DNA of 64,000 bases from AC-38 sp033855845 (GTDB taxonomy: Bacteria > Actinomycetota > Thermoleophilia > Solirubrobacterales > Solirubrobacteraceae), in NCBI GenBank assembly GCA_033855845.1, contig JAWVFR010000078.1, positions 1 through 64,000 on the forward strand, written 5' to 3'. The translations under genes and the position numbers were made by a program. The notes below the pieces were generated by a model, which searched no databases, was not told the origin of the DNA, and worked only from the letters and a program-made list of their open reading frames with translations. This document shows positions 40,150-48,110 of this stretch, piece by piece (the first letter of the stretch is position 1; the number at the start of each line of letters is the position of its first letter).

Positions 40150-41115
40150 CTAGACCGCGGCGCTGTGGGTGTGCCAGTAGAGCAGCGGGCCCTCGCCGGG
40201 CAGCCCGGCGAGCGCCGCGGCCAGGGCCTTGCCGGTGTAGACGTCCTCCAGTTCCAGATCCGCTTCCCGGGCCGCCAGGCCGATGGCCTCGCGGCCCTCG
40301 GGGGTCGGGTGGCCGTAGCCGGCGCCCATGAACCCCGCGACCACCTGCACCTCGGCGGGCGCGACGTCCTGGACCGCCGCGCCGCGATCGGCCAGCAAGC
40401 GCAGCGTGCGCCCGGCCAGCTTCAGGACCACCTTCTCGGAGAGCTTGAGCTTGTCGTTGACCAGCACCGCATAGACCCGGGTCTGCAGGCCGGCCAGGCG
40501 CAGGCCGGCCACCAGCCCGGCGGCGCTGCCCCCGGAGCCCAGCGCCAGGACGATCGCCTCGGGCTCGGGCAGCTCCCCGGCCCGCACCTGCTCGCCCAGC
40601 TCCAGCGCCGCCTCCACGAAGCCCACAGCGCCCACCGCCGAGGACCCGCCCGGCGGCACGCGGTAGGGCCGGTAGCGGGCCAGCAGGTAGGGGAGGGCGA
40701 GGACGGTGCGCGCGGTGGTGTGCGTGAAGTGGAGCCGGGCCCCGCTGGCCCGCAGGCGCTCGAGCTGAGCCGCGACGTGCTCGTCCACGGGCTGGTCCAC
40801 CAGGGCCAGGACGCAGTCCATTCCCAGCTCGCGCGCGTAGAGGGCGGTGGCCAGGCCGTGGTTGGTCCCCAGGCCGCCGAAGCTCAGGACGGTCCGCGAT
40901 CCCCGGGACCGGGCGTCCCCGAGGATCCACTCCAGCTTGCGCGGCTTGTTGCCGCCCCACAGCGGCGCCGAGCGCGCGTCGTCCTTGACCCACAACTCGC
41001 GACCTCGCTCCAGGCCGCTCAGCCGCCGTACGGGAGTCGGAAGGTCGCACAGCTCCGCGCGGGGGAGGGTGCTCGCGAGCGCGGGGAACCGGGCGTGGAG
41101 GAGCGAGCCGCTCAC
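40150..41115 (-). CDS. PLP-dependent ACC deaminase / D-cysteine desulfhydrase family enzyme
   Basis: This 321-residue fold-type II PLP enzyme has the PLP-Lys motif in WGGNKPRKLEWILG, SFGGLGTNHGLATALYARELG (phosphate and substrate loop), LGSGGSAAGLVAGLRLAG (PLP phosphate loop), and a late YWHTHSA segment. The family includes 1-aminocyclopropane-1-carboxylate deaminase and D-cysteine desulfhydrase; residues deciding between them cannot be read with certainty. First gene of a three-gene minus-strand unit, divergent from the thioredoxin-reductase-like gene by 49 bp. Confidence 0.85.
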   Translation of the reverse strand: MSGSLLHARFPALASTLPRAELCDLPTPVRRLSGLERGRELWVKDDARSAPLWGGNKPRKLEWILGDARSRGSRTVLSFGGLGTNHGLATALYARELGMDCVLALVDQPVDEHVAAQLERLRASGARLHFTHTTARTVLALPYLLARYRPYRVPPGGSSAVGAVGFVEAALELGEQVRAGELPEPEAIVLALGSGGSAAGLVAGLRLAGLQTRVYAVLVNDKLKLSEKVVLKLAGRTLRLLADRGAAVQDVAPAEVQVVAGFMGAGYGHPTPEGREAIGLAAREADLELEDVYTGKALAAALAGLPGEGPLLYWHTHSAAV

Positions 41116-41164
41116 GGGTGGCGCAGGCTATCCGCCCGCAAGCGCGGCCATGCGAAACTGACCC

Positions 41165-42430
41165 ATGAGCCCGATCAAGCCGACGGTCCAGGTTGTGGGC
41201 CGCCGAGACGAGCCCGTCGACCACCGGCTGCGCGACTTCCTCACGCGGATCGCGCAGCCGTACGAGTGGCTGGAGGCCGACTCGCCCGCGGCGCAGGAGC
41301 TGCTGGCCCGCCTCGGCCTGTCCGATCCGCCCCTGCCCGTCCTGGTGGACGGGGACGAGGTGCACACCGGCCTCACCGTGGAGCGGCTCGTCGAGGCCTG
41401 GCGGCACGACGCGGCTCCCGCGCGGGAGTACTACGACTTCGCGATCGTCGGCGCCGGCCCCGCGGGGCTCGCCGCCGCGGTGTACGGCGCCTCGGACGGC
41501 CTGTCCACGATCGTGCTGGAGAGCGACGTCCCCGGCGGCCAGGCCACCCACACGTCGCTGATCGAGAACTTCTTCGGTTTCCCCGACGGGATCGGAGGCG
41601 CCGAGTTGGCCCGGATGGCCGGCCGCCAGGCCGAGCGCTTCGGGGCCGAGGTGATGGTCCGGCGCGGCGTGCTCGGCAGCCGTCTCACCGCGGCGGGCGA
41701 GGCGATCCTCGAGGTCGACGGCGGCTTCGAGATCACCGCGTCGGTCGTCCTCGCCGCGCCGGGGATGACGTGGCGGCGGCTCGACGTCGAGGGTGTCGAC
41801 GAGCTCCTGGACCGCGGCGTCTACTACGGGGCCGGCCGCAGCGAGGCCGCCCGCTGCGGGGGCGACGACGTCGTGGTCATCGGCGCCGGCAACTCCGCCG
41901 GCCAGGCCGTCCTCAACCTGTCCCATGCGGGCGCGCGGGTCAAGCTGGTCGTGCGCGGCGACCGCCTCGGCAAGACGATGTCCGCGTACCTGGTGGACCG
42001 GGTCGAACGCGATCCGGGCATCGACGTGCGGCTGCGCACGCAGGTGACGGTGGTCCACCAGCGCGACGGTCACCTGGGCGCGGTGACGCTCACGAACGCG
42101 GACGGCGACACCGAGACGCTGCCCGCGCTCGCCCTGTTCATCTGCATCGGCGGCCGGCCCCGGACCGCGTGGGCGCCCGAGACCCACGTCGAGCTGGACC
42201 CGGCCGGCTACATCCTCACCGGCCCCGACCTCCTGCGCGAAGGCCGGCGCCCGGACGGCTGGGAGCTGGACCGCGACCCCCTGGCCCTGGAGACCACCGT
42301 GCCGGGACTGTTCGCGGCCGGCGACGCGCGCCACGGCTCGACCAAGCGGGTCGCGGGCGCCGTGGGCGAGGGGTCGATGGCCGCCGCCCTCGCGTTCCGC
42401 CGGCTGGCGGAGCTGGGCATCGCGGCTTAG
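41165..42430 (+). CDS. Thioredoxin-reductase-like flavoprotein with N-terminal thioredoxin-like domain and no CxxC
   Basis: This 421-residue protein has an N-terminal ~85-residue glutaredoxin/thioredoxin-like domain (TVQVVGRRDEPVDHRLRDFL, PPLPVLVDGDEVHTG) and a two-domain FAD/NADPH reductase. FAD binding is in FAIVGAGPAGLAAAVYGAS and NADPH binding in VVVIGAGNSAGQAVLNL. The GDARHGSTKRVAGAVGEGSMA segment is typical of low-Mr thioredoxin reductases. Where TrxB has its CATC active site, this protein reads GAGRSEAARCGGDD, with only one Cys. It therefore cannot be a classical thioredoxin reductase and is more likely a ferredoxin-NADP or other flavin oxidoreductase of that branch. The N-terminal domain has no Cys either. 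Confidence 0.85.
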   Translation: MSPIKPTVQVVGRRDEPVDHRLRDFLTRIAQPYEWLEADSPAAQELLARLGLSDPPLPVLVDGDEVHTGLTVERLVEAWRHDAAPAREYYDFAIVGAGPAGLAAAVYGASDGLSTIVLESDVPGGQATHTSLIENFFGFPDGIGGAELARMAGRQAERFGAEVMVRRGVLGSRLTAAGEAILEVDGGFEITASVVLAAPGMTWRRLDVEGVDELLDRGVYYGAGRSEAARCGGDDVVVIGAGNSAGQAVLNLSHAGARVKLVVRGDRLGKTMSAYLVDRVERDPGIDVRLRTQVTVVHQRDGHLGAVTLTNADGDTETLPALALFICIGGRPRTAWAPETHVELDPAGYILTGPDLLREGRRPDGWELDRDPLALETTVPGLFAAGDARHGSTKRVAGAVGEGSMAAALAFRRLAELGIAA

Positions 42431-42436
42431 GCGGCG

Positions 42437-42640
42437 TCACACGCGGGCATAGCGGAACTTCCCGCGCACGTGCGCGGCGAAGAACTTGCCGTGGGACTCG
42501 GCCCGCATCAGCTCCTCGTGGACCCGCTCAGGAACGTCGAAGTACCGGTAGACGCCACCGCTGGTGAACTCGATCTCCAGCGTCGAGTCCTCATAGCCCA
42601 CCTGGGCGATGGCTTTGGATCTGACCGGCACCCGCTCCAT
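42437..42640 (-). CDS. KTSC-domain small protein
   Basis: This 67-residue protein matches the KTSC domain: VRSKAIAQVGYEDSTLEIEF, SGGVYRYFDVPERVHEELM and ESHGKFFAAHVRGKFRY. The domain is named after a KTSC tetrapeptide, here replaced by RSKA near the N-terminus. The fold is found alone or attached to lysyl-tRNA synthetases and is thought to bind nucleic acid, without proof. A Shine-Dalgarno (GGAGGA) precedes the ATG. It is convergent with the flavoprotein gene and divergent from efp. Confidence 0.85.
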   Translation of the reverse strand: MERVPVRSKAIAQVGYEDSTLEIEFTSGGVYRYFDVPERVHEELMRAESHGKFFAAHVRGKFRYARV

Positions 42641-42661
42641 CGGTCCTCCGATCGCTCAGGG

Positions 42662-42667
42662 TACCCT
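42662..42667 (+). promoter_or_regulatory. Leaderless-type -10 element of efp (TACCCT)
   Basis: TACCCT ends 8 nt before the GTG start of efp. Confidence 0.5.
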
Positions 42668-42675
42668 TCGCCGCC

Positions 42676-43236
42676 GTGATCTCGACCAACCAGTTCAAGA
42701 ATGGCAATCACATCGACGTGGAGGGGACGATCTTCAAGATCGTCGAGTTCCAGCACGTCAAGCCGGGCAAGGGGGGCGCGTTCGTGCGCACGAAGCTGCG
42801 CCGGTCCTCCGACGGCGCGGTGATCGACCGGACGTTCCGGGCCGGGGAGAAGTTCCGCTCAGTGCGGACCGAGGCGCGCAAGATGCAGTTCCTCTACGCG
42901 GACGGGACCGACGCGCACTTCATGGACTCCCAGTCCTACGAGCAGATGGCGATCCCGGAGGCCACGCTGGCCGAGCCGCTGCGCTGGCTCAAGCCCTCCG
43001 ACGACGTCGACGTCCTCTTCATCGACGACCAGCCCGCCGACCTCCAGCTGCCCAGCGCGGTCAACCTCCAGGTCACGCAGACCGAGCCGGGCGTGAAGGG
43101 CGACACCGCGTCCGGCGGCGGCAACAAGCCCGCCACGCTCGAGACCGGAGCCACCATCCAGGTCCCCCTCTTCATCGAAGAGGGCGAGTCGATCCGCGTC
43201 GACACCCGCTCCGGCGAGTACGTCTCGCGGGCCTGA
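42676..43236 (+). CDS. efp: Translation elongation factor P
   Basis: EF-P relieves ribosome stalling at polyproline. The 186-residue protein has the KOW domain with the loop tip PGKGGAFVRTKL carrying the conserved Lys (unmodified or modified depending on lineage). Two OB domains follow, with AEPLRWLKPSDDVDVLFID and the C-terminal signature TVxxGATIQVPLFIEEGESIRVDTRSGEYVSRA-type ending (here ATIQVPLFIEEGESIRVDTR). Given the many Pro-rich proteins encoded in this window, such as the MltG tail, EF-P dependence is expected. GTG start with leaderless-type -10. Confidence 0.96.
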   Translation: MISTNQFKNGNHIDVEGTIFKIVEFQHVKPGKGGAFVRTKLRRSSDGAVIDRTFRAGEKFRSVRTEARKMQFLYADGTDAHFMDSQSYEQMAIPEATLAEPLRWLKPSDDVDVLFIDDQPADLQLPSAVNLQVTQTEPGVKGDTASGGGNKPATLETGATIQVPLFIEEGESIRVDTRSGEYVSRA

Positions 43237-43271
43237 CGTAACAAACCGCGCCCGCGCCGCAACCCCCGGCG

Positions 43272-43337
43272 CCCCATCCTGGGGTGGGTGGACGACGAGA
43301 TCGCGATAAGGCCCCATAGTGGGGCAAAATCACGATC
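43272..43337 (+). repeat. Paired palindromes incl. repeat copy 2 (CCCCA-TCC-TGGGG and GCCCCA-TAG-TGGGGC)
   Basis: Two inverted repeats with 3-nt loops lie 40 bp apart, centre to centre: 43272-43284 and 43311-43325. The second, with flanks GATCGCGAT and AAAATCACGATC (43299-43337), is the second copy of the block at 3201-3236. It lies inside the first codons of the DUF559-type gene, so it could be an operator for that gene or a conserved coding signature. Confidence 0.7.
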
Positions 43338-44232
43338 GGACCTGGAGATCCTGGCGCTGGCGGAGGCTCAGCATGGGCTCGTTTCCCGCGTGCAGCTGCT
43401 GCGGATCGGGCTTGGCCGGCGGGCCCTGCAGTACCGGTTGAGGACCGGGCGGCTGGTGGCGGTCCGGCGCGGCGTCTACGCGGTCGGCCACCGGCCCTCG
43501 ACGGTCGCCGCTCGCTGGATGACGGCGGTGCTTGCGGTGGGAGAGGACGCGGTGCTGAGCCATCGCTCCGCGGCCGCACTCTTGGGTCTCAGGATGACGG
43601 CACGCGCGCAGATCGACGTCACCGTTCCGCGCCGGCTGCACGCCTCGCCCGGCATCCACCTCCACCGAACCGCGCTGGCGCCAGACGAAACCGGCCGTCA
43701 CGACGGGATCCCCGTCACCACCGCCGCCCGCACCCTCCTCGACCTCGCCGCCACCCTCGACCGTCACCGCCTGAAGCGAGCCCTCGAGCAGGCGGAGATG
43801 CTGCGCCTGACCGACCAGACCTCCCTCCAAACCCTCACAACCCGCCACGCCCACCGTCCCGGCACCCCCGCACTGAGCCAACTCCTCGATGCCGGAGCCC
43901 TGGACCAGGCCCCGACCCGCAGCGAGCTCGAGGACCGCTTCCTCGCCTTCCTCGACGCCCACCGGCTGCCGCGACCGACGACCAACGCGACGATCCGCAC
44001 CGGCCAAAGCACCATCGAGGTCGACTTCCTCTGGCCCCATGCCCGCCTGATCGCCGAGCTCGACGGCCACACATTCCACGGCCACCGCCAGGCCTTCGAG
44101 CGCGACCGCCTCCGAGACCGCCGGCTCCAGACGGAGGGGTGGCGCGTCATCCGGATCACCTGGCGCCAGCTGCACCGCGAGCCCGAAGCCCTCGCCGCCG
44201 ACCTGAGGCTCCTCCTGAGGCGGACTGACTAA
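43288..44232 (+). CDS. AbiEi-like N-domain plus DUF559 nuclease-like domain protein
   Basis: This 314-residue protein begins with a winged-helix/AbiEi-antitoxin-like domain: LAEAQHGLVSRVQLLRIGLGRRALQYRL, RRGVYAVGH, LSHRSAAALLGL. The middle carries RTLLDLAATL. The C-terminal ~100 residues match DUF559, a relative of the very-short-patch-repair endonuclease fold, with IEVDFLWPHARLIAELDGHTFHG, FERDRLRDRRLQTEGWRVIRITW. The Asp and Glu in these segments are the expected catalytic set. Such genes often occur in many copies per genome in Thermoleophilia-like actinobacteria. No AbiEii toxin gene adjoins it. The first ~15 codons are formed by the palindromic repeat; GTG 43288 is the only usual start available. 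Confidence 0.8.
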   Translation: MDDEIAIRPHSGAKSRSDLEILALAEAQHGLVSRVQLLRIGLGRRALQYRLRTGRLVAVRRGVYAVGHRPSTVAARWMTAVLAVGEDAVLSHRSAAALLGLRMTARAQIDVTVPRRLHASPGIHLHRTALAPDETGRHDGIPVTTAARTLLDLAATLDRHRLKRALEQAEMLRLTDQTSLQTLTTRHAHRPGTPALSQLLDAGALDQAPTRSELEDRFLAFLDAHRLPRPTTNATIRTGQSTIEVDFLWPHARLIAELDGHTFHGHRQAFERDRLRDRRLQTEGWRVIRITWRQLHREPEALAADLRLLLRRTD

Positions 44233-44235
44233 CCT
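44230..44235 (+). promoter_or_regulatory. Leaderless-type -10 element of nusB (TAACCT)
   Basis: TAACCT ends 9 nt before the nusB ATG. Its first three bases are the stop codon of the DUF559-type gene. Confidence 0.5.
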
Positions 44236-44244
44236 CGAAGCCGG

Positions 44245-44646
44245 ATGCGCAGGCGCGATCAGCGGCGGGCGGCGGTGTTCGCCCTCTATCAGCAGGACGC
44301 CACGGGGCAGGCGCTCGACGACGCGCTGCCCCGCGACGCCCACGCCTTCACGCGGGCGCTCGCGCACGGGGTCGACGAGCACCGGGAGGAGCTCGACGGA
44401 CTGATCGAGCGCCACGCCGAGGGGTGGTCCGTCGACCGGATCGCGCCGCTGGAGCGGGCGATCCTGCGCACCGCCCTGTACGAGCTGCTGCATCCCGGCG
44501 ACATCCCCGGTGAGACTCCCATCCCGCCCGAGGGAGCGATCGACGAGGCGGTGGAGACCGCGAAGACCTTCTGCGGCGCCCAGGCCCCGGGGTTCGTCAA
44601 CGGCATCCTGGGCGCCGTCCTGCGCGACGCTCGCGCCGCCGGGTGA
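44245..44646 (+). CDS. nusB: Transcription antitermination factor NusB
   Basis: NusB binds boxA RNA with NusE (S10) during rRNA antitermination. The 133-residue all-helical protein has the N-terminal RRDQRRAAVFALYQQDATG and the central EGWSVDRIAPLERAILRTALYELLH. It ends with AIDEAVETAKTFCGAQAPGFVNGILGAVLRD, the family signature. efp-nusB proximity is common; here a DUF559-type gene separates them. A decayed gene starts within its stop codon. Confidence 0.95.
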   Translation: MRRRDQRRAAVFALYQQDATGQALDDALPRDAHAFTRALAHGVDEHREELDGLIERHAEGWSVDRIAPLERAILRTALYELLHPGDIPGETPIPPEGAIDEAVETAKTFCGAQAPGFVNGILGAVLRDARAAG

Positions 44647-44968
44647 GGCAGCACTGGCTCAAGGCGCTGGGGTCGGCCACCTCGCCGCTGCCCGACGCGT
44701 GGCTGGAGGACGGCGGCGCGCAGCGGCGGCTCGGCCGCACCGGCTTCCCGCGCCGGCCGCGCATGGAGCCCGGCGACCGCCTCGTCTACTACGCCTAGGT
44801 GTGGCGCCGGGTCTTCGCCGTCGCCGAGGTCCTCGAGCCCTCACCAACGCCCCGCCGGTCGAGGCCATCGGGATCGCGCCGCGCTCGATGAGCCAGCAGT
44901 CCCACATCCGGCTGCGTCCCGAGCAGTACGAGCCCGCGGTCGAGGTCCTGGCCTCAGTGGCGGCGTAG
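44643..44968 (+). pseudogene. Broken EVE-like domain gene (in-frame stop and frameshift)
   Basis: The frame starting at GTG 44643 encodes QHWLKALGSATSPLPDAWLE and RPRMEPGDRLVYYA, then hits TAG at 44796-44798. It resumes as WRRVFAVAEVLEP and shifts near 44845 into another frame encoding PPVEAIGIAPRSMSQQSH and IRLRPEQYEPAVEVL up to the stop at 44966-44968. The pieces read as one EVE/PUA-like protein (W..ALGS, GD.LVYYA, WRRVFAV.EV, SQQSHIRL.PEQYE) with a nonsense mutation and a deletion or frameshift in the middle. The start overlaps the nusB stop by 4 nt, so the intact gene was coupled to nusB. Confidence 0.75.
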
Positions 44969-44971
44969 GAT
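44966..44971 (+). promoter_or_regulatory. Leaderless-type -10 element of xseB (TAGGAT)
   Basis: TAGGAT ends 9 nt before the xseB ATG; its TAG is the stop codon of the upstream pseudogene. Conservation of this element would explain why that end of the pseudogene persists. Confidence 0.5.
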
Positions 44972-44980
44972 CACCATCGC

Positions 44981-45181
44981 ATGACCGAATCCGCAGACCT
45001 CGACGTGCTGGTGGGCGACCTGGAGAAGGCCGCCGCCCAGCTGCGCTCCGGGGAGCTCGACCCCGACGGCGCGGCCGCGCTGGTGGACGAGTGCGCCCGC
45101 CTGGCCTCGCGCGCCGCGGCCGAGCTGGACCGCCAAGCCCGCGCGGCCGAGCCGCCGCCCGGCCAGGACTCCCTCCTGTAG
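44981..45181 (+). CDS. xseB: Exodeoxyribonuclease VII small subunit
   Basis: This 66-residue, mostly helical protein fits the XseB family, whose two helices wrap around XseA. Recognisable parts are LDVLVGDLEKAAAQLRSGELD and ALVDECARLASRAAAELDR. The large subunit xseA usually lies directly upstream but is not in the window. The polyprenyl synthase gene starts at the base after the stop codon, the common xseB-ispA order. Confidence 0.82.
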   Translation: MTESADLDVLVGDLEKAAAQLRSGELDPDGAAALVDECARLASRAAAELDRQARAAEPPPGQDSLL

Positions 45182-46063
45182 ATGAGCGACTCCGGCTATC
45201 CCGACGAGCTGCGGCTCGAGGTCGAGCGCTACCTGGAGACGCTGCGCTTCGCCCGCGAGCCGGCCACCACGGGCCTGGAGGAGGCGATGCGTTACAGCCT
45301 CCTGGCGGGTGGCAAGCGCATCCGCCCGGTCCTGGCGCTGGCCACGGCCCGAGCCGTCGGCCGCGACCCGCGGACGGTCATGCCCCTGGCCGCGGCCATC
45401 GAGCTGATCCACACCTACTCGCTGATCCACGACGACCTTCCGGCGATGGACGACGACGACCTGCGCCGCGGCGAGCCGACCTGCCACCGCAAGTTCGGCG
45501 AGGACGTGGCCATCCTGGCGGGCGACGGCCTGTACGCGGAGGCGTTCCGACTCGTGCTCACCGAGCAGGAGGGGGACCCCGACCGCATCCTGGCCGCCGT
45601 CCGCGAGCTGGCCGCCGCCACGGGCGTGGACGGGATGGTCGGCGGCCAGTACCTGGACGTGGCCGACAGCGCGCCCGGCGGCGCGGACGGCCTGCGCCGG
45701 CTGCACGAGCTCAAGACCGGGCGACTGATCGGGGCGTCCGTCGAGTGCGTGCTGGTACTCGGCGACACCAGTGGACCTGCGACAATCGCCTACCGTGCCT
45801 TCGCCGCCGAGCTCGGCGTGCTGTTTCAGATCGTGGACGACATCCTGGACGTAACCGGAACCGACGCCGACCTCGGCAAGCCCGCCCGCTCAGACGAGCG
45901 ACACGGCAAGCGTACGTACGTCACGGAGTTCGGCCTGGAGGGCGCCCGGTCGCTGGCCGGGGAGTCCCACGCCAAGGCGAGCGCCGCGCTGCAGGCGGCC
46001 GCCGCCGGCCGCGCCGTCGAGCTCCGGCAGATCACCGACTTCATCTACACCCGCACCTCGTGA
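45182..46063 (+). CDS. Polyprenyl (farnesyl/geranylgeranyl) diphosphate synthase
   Basis: This enzyme condenses isopentenyl diphosphate with allylic diphosphates. The 293-residue protein has the first Asp-rich motif IHDDLPAMDDDDLRRG (DDxxxxD type, as in bacterial FPP synthases), GGKRIRP for diphosphate binding, the LIGASVECVLVLG region, and the second Asp-rich motif QIVDDILDVTG. The two residues before the first DD and its 4-residue spacing resemble IspA. Chain length is not certain. It lies between xseB and dxs, a typical xseB-ispA-dxs isoprenoid operon; its stop overlaps the dxs GTG by 4 nt. Confidence 0.92.
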   Translation: MSDSGYPDELRLEVERYLETLRFAREPATTGLEEAMRYSLLAGGKRIRPVLALATARAVGRDPRTVMPLAAAIELIHTYSLIHDDLPAMDDDDLRRGEPTCHRKFGEDVAILAGDGLYAEAFRLVLTEQEGDPDRILAAVRELAAATGVDGMVGGQYLDVADSAPGGADGLRRLHELKTGRLIGASVECVLVLGDTSGPATIAYRAFAAELGVLFQIVDDILDVTGTDADLGKPARSDERHGKRTYVTEFGLEGARSLAGESHAKASAALQAAAAGRAVELRQITDFIYTRTS

Positions 46064-48012
46064 CCCAGCCACCCCCGAAGCTCCTCGACGCCATCGACGG
46101 CCCCGCCGACCTCCACGGCCTGTCCGACGACGAGCTCCAGCAGGTGGCGCAGGAGGTCCGCGAGCAGATCATCGACACGATCGGCGAGATCGGCGGCCAT
46201 TTCGGCGCCAACCTCGGAGCCTGCGAGCTGGCCGTCGCGGTCCACTCGGTCCTGGACAGCCCGCGCGACAAGGTCCTGTGGGACGTCGGTCACCAGGCCT
46301 ATCCCCACAAGGTGCTCACCGGCCGGCGCGACCGGCTGGACACGATCCGCAAGTACGGGGGCCTGGCGCCCTTCTGCTCGATCGAGGAGTCCGAGCACGA
46401 CATCATGGGTGCCGGCCACGCCTCGACCTCGATCGGCTACGCGGTGGGGCTCAAGCAGGCCATGCGAATGGGCCAGGGCGAGGACGGCCGGGTGGTCGCG
46501 GTCATCGGCGATGGCGCCATGACCGGCGGCGTGGCCTTCGAGGCCGTCCACCTGGCCGGGGGTCTGGGGACGCCGTTCGTGGTGATCCTCAACGACAACG
46601 GGATGTCGATCGCGCCCAACGTCGGCGCGCTGTCGCGCTACTTCAACCGCGTGCGCCTGAACCCCAAGCTGTGGAAGGCGCGCGAGGGCGTGGAGGGCGG
46701 GCTGACGAAGCTCCCTGGCGGCATCGGCGCGCGCTTCGAGCAGTTCGGCCCCCACTTCAAGGAATCGATCAAGGCCTTCTGGGCCCCGGGCCTGTGGTGG
46801 GAGGAGCTGGACTTCGCGTACATGGGCGTCGTGGACGGCCATGACGTCCGCGCGGTGCGCAGCGCGCTGAAGGAGGCCCTGGCGGCGGACCGTCCCGTCG
46901 TCCTGCACGTCGCCACGGTCAAGGGCAAAGGTTTCGCCCCCGCCGAGGAGGGCGACCTCGAAGGCATGGAGAAATGGCACGCCGCCAAGCCCAACTCCAT
47001 CGCAAACGGCGCGCCCGCGGCGGCGGTCAAGGCGCCCAAGCCGGTCAAGCCCGCGCCGCCCCAGTACACGACGGTCTTCGGGCAGGCCCTGGTCGACGAG
47101 TGCCGGCGCGACCCGCGCGTGGTCGGGATCACGGCGGCCATGAACTCCGGCACCGGGCTGAACATCCTCGAGAAGGAGATGCCCGAGCGCTACTTCGACG
47201 TGGGGATCGCGGAGCAGAACGCCGTGCTGTTCGCGGCCGGCATGGCGCTCCAGGGCGTCAAGCCGGTATGCGCGATCTACTCGACCTTCCTCCAGCGCGC
47301 GTTCGACCAGATCGTCCACGACGTGGCACTGCAGTCGCTGCCGGTGGTGTTCGCGATGGACCGCGCCGGGCTGGTCGGCGACGACGGCCCCACGCACCAC
47401 GGCGCCTTCGACATCGCCTACCTGCGCCCACTGCCCAACATGACGCTGATGGCTCCGCGCGACGAGGCCATGCTTCTTCACATGCTGCGCACCGCGGTGC
47501 AGCACGAGGGCGGCCCCGTCGCCCTGCGCTACCCCCGCGGCGAGGCGGCCGGCGTGGCGCTGCCGCCGCAGCCCCAGGCGATCGAGATCGGGACCGGCGA
47601 GGTCCTGCGCGAGGGGAACCGCGTGGCCGTCGTCGGCTACGGGAGCGGCGTGGGGAAGGGGCTGGAGGCCGCCGATCTGCTGGCCGAGCGCGGCCTGGAG
47701 GTCACCGTGGCCGACGCGCGTTTCGCGAAGCCGATCGATACCGCCCTGATGGCCCAGCTCGCGGCCGAGCACGAGCTGCTCGTGACCGTGGAGGAGGGCG
47801 TGCTGATGGGCGGCTTCGGCTCCGCCGTGTGGGAGGCGCTTTCCGAGGCCGGCCCGACGCCGCGGATCCTGCGCGTGGGCCTGCCCGATCGCTACGTCAC
47901 CCACGGCAAGCCGGCGCTCCTGCACGAGGAGGTCGGCTTCACGGGCGAGAAGATCGCCCAGCGCATCGAGGCCGCGGTGCTGGACCCGCGGTCGGCCCTG
48001 GCCGGGGCGTAG
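46060..48012 (+). CDS. dxs: 1-deoxy-D-xylulose-5-phosphate synthase
   Basis: DXS makes the first MEP-pathway intermediate from pyruvate and glyceraldehyde 3-phosphate with thiamine diphosphate. The 650-residue protein has VGHQAYPHKVLTGRRD, GAGHASTSIGYAVGLKQA, the ThDP motif GDGAMTGGVAFEAVHLAG with NDNGMSIAPNVG, the central AEQNAVLFAAGMALQG, and the DRAGLVGDDGPTHHGAFDIA transketolase-like segment. The C-terminal domain has VTVEEGVLMGGFGSAV. A short Lys/Pro-rich linker (~320-335) splits the two halves. GTG start overlaps the prenyl synthase stop; a terminator hairpin follows. Confidence 0.97.
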   Translation: MTQPPPKLLDAIDGPADLHGLSDDELQQVAQEVREQIIDTIGEIGGHFGANLGACELAVAVHSVLDSPRDKVLWDVGHQAYPHKVLTGRRDRLDTIRKYGGLAPFCSIEESEHDIMGAGHASTSIGYAVGLKQAMRMGQGEDGRVVAVIGDGAMTGGVAFEAVHLAGGLGTPFVVILNDNGMSIAPNVGALSRYFNRVRLNPKLWKAREGVEGGLTKLPGGIGARFEQFGPHFKESIKAFWAPGLWWEELDFAYMGVVDGHDVRAVRSALKEALAADRPVVLHVATVKGKGFAPAEEGDLEGMEKWHAAKPNSIANGAPAAAVKAPKPVKPAPPQYTTVFGQALVDECRRDPRVVGITAAMNSGTGLNILEKEMPERYFDVGIAEQNAVLFAAGMALQGVKPVCAIYSTFLQRAFDQIVHDVALQSLPVVFAMDRAGLVGDDGPTHHGAFDIAYLRPLPNMTLMAPRDEAMLLHMLRTAVQHEGGPVALRYPRGEAAGVALPPQPQAIEIGTGEVLREGNRVAVVGYGSGVGKGLEAADLLAERGLEVTVADARFAKPIDTALMAQLAAEHELLVTVEEGVLMGGFGSAVWEALSEAGPTPRILRVGLPDRYVTHGKPALLHEEVGFTGEKIAQRIEAAVLDPRSALAGA

Positions 48013-48026
48013 CCCTTCCAACAAAA

Positions 48027-48054
48027 GAAACGACCCGCCGAGGCGGGCCGTTTC
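48027..48054 (+). terminator. Terminator after dxs
   Basis: GAAACGACCCGC (48027-48038) pairs with GCGGGCCGTTTC (48043-48054) with one mismatch around a CGAG loop and a TTTCT end, 14 nt after the dxs stop. Confidence 0.75.
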
Positions 48055-48110
48055 TAGGGAGGAGAGATGTTGCTATGTGATGGGGCTGTGATCGATGAGG
48101 GAAGCTTGGG

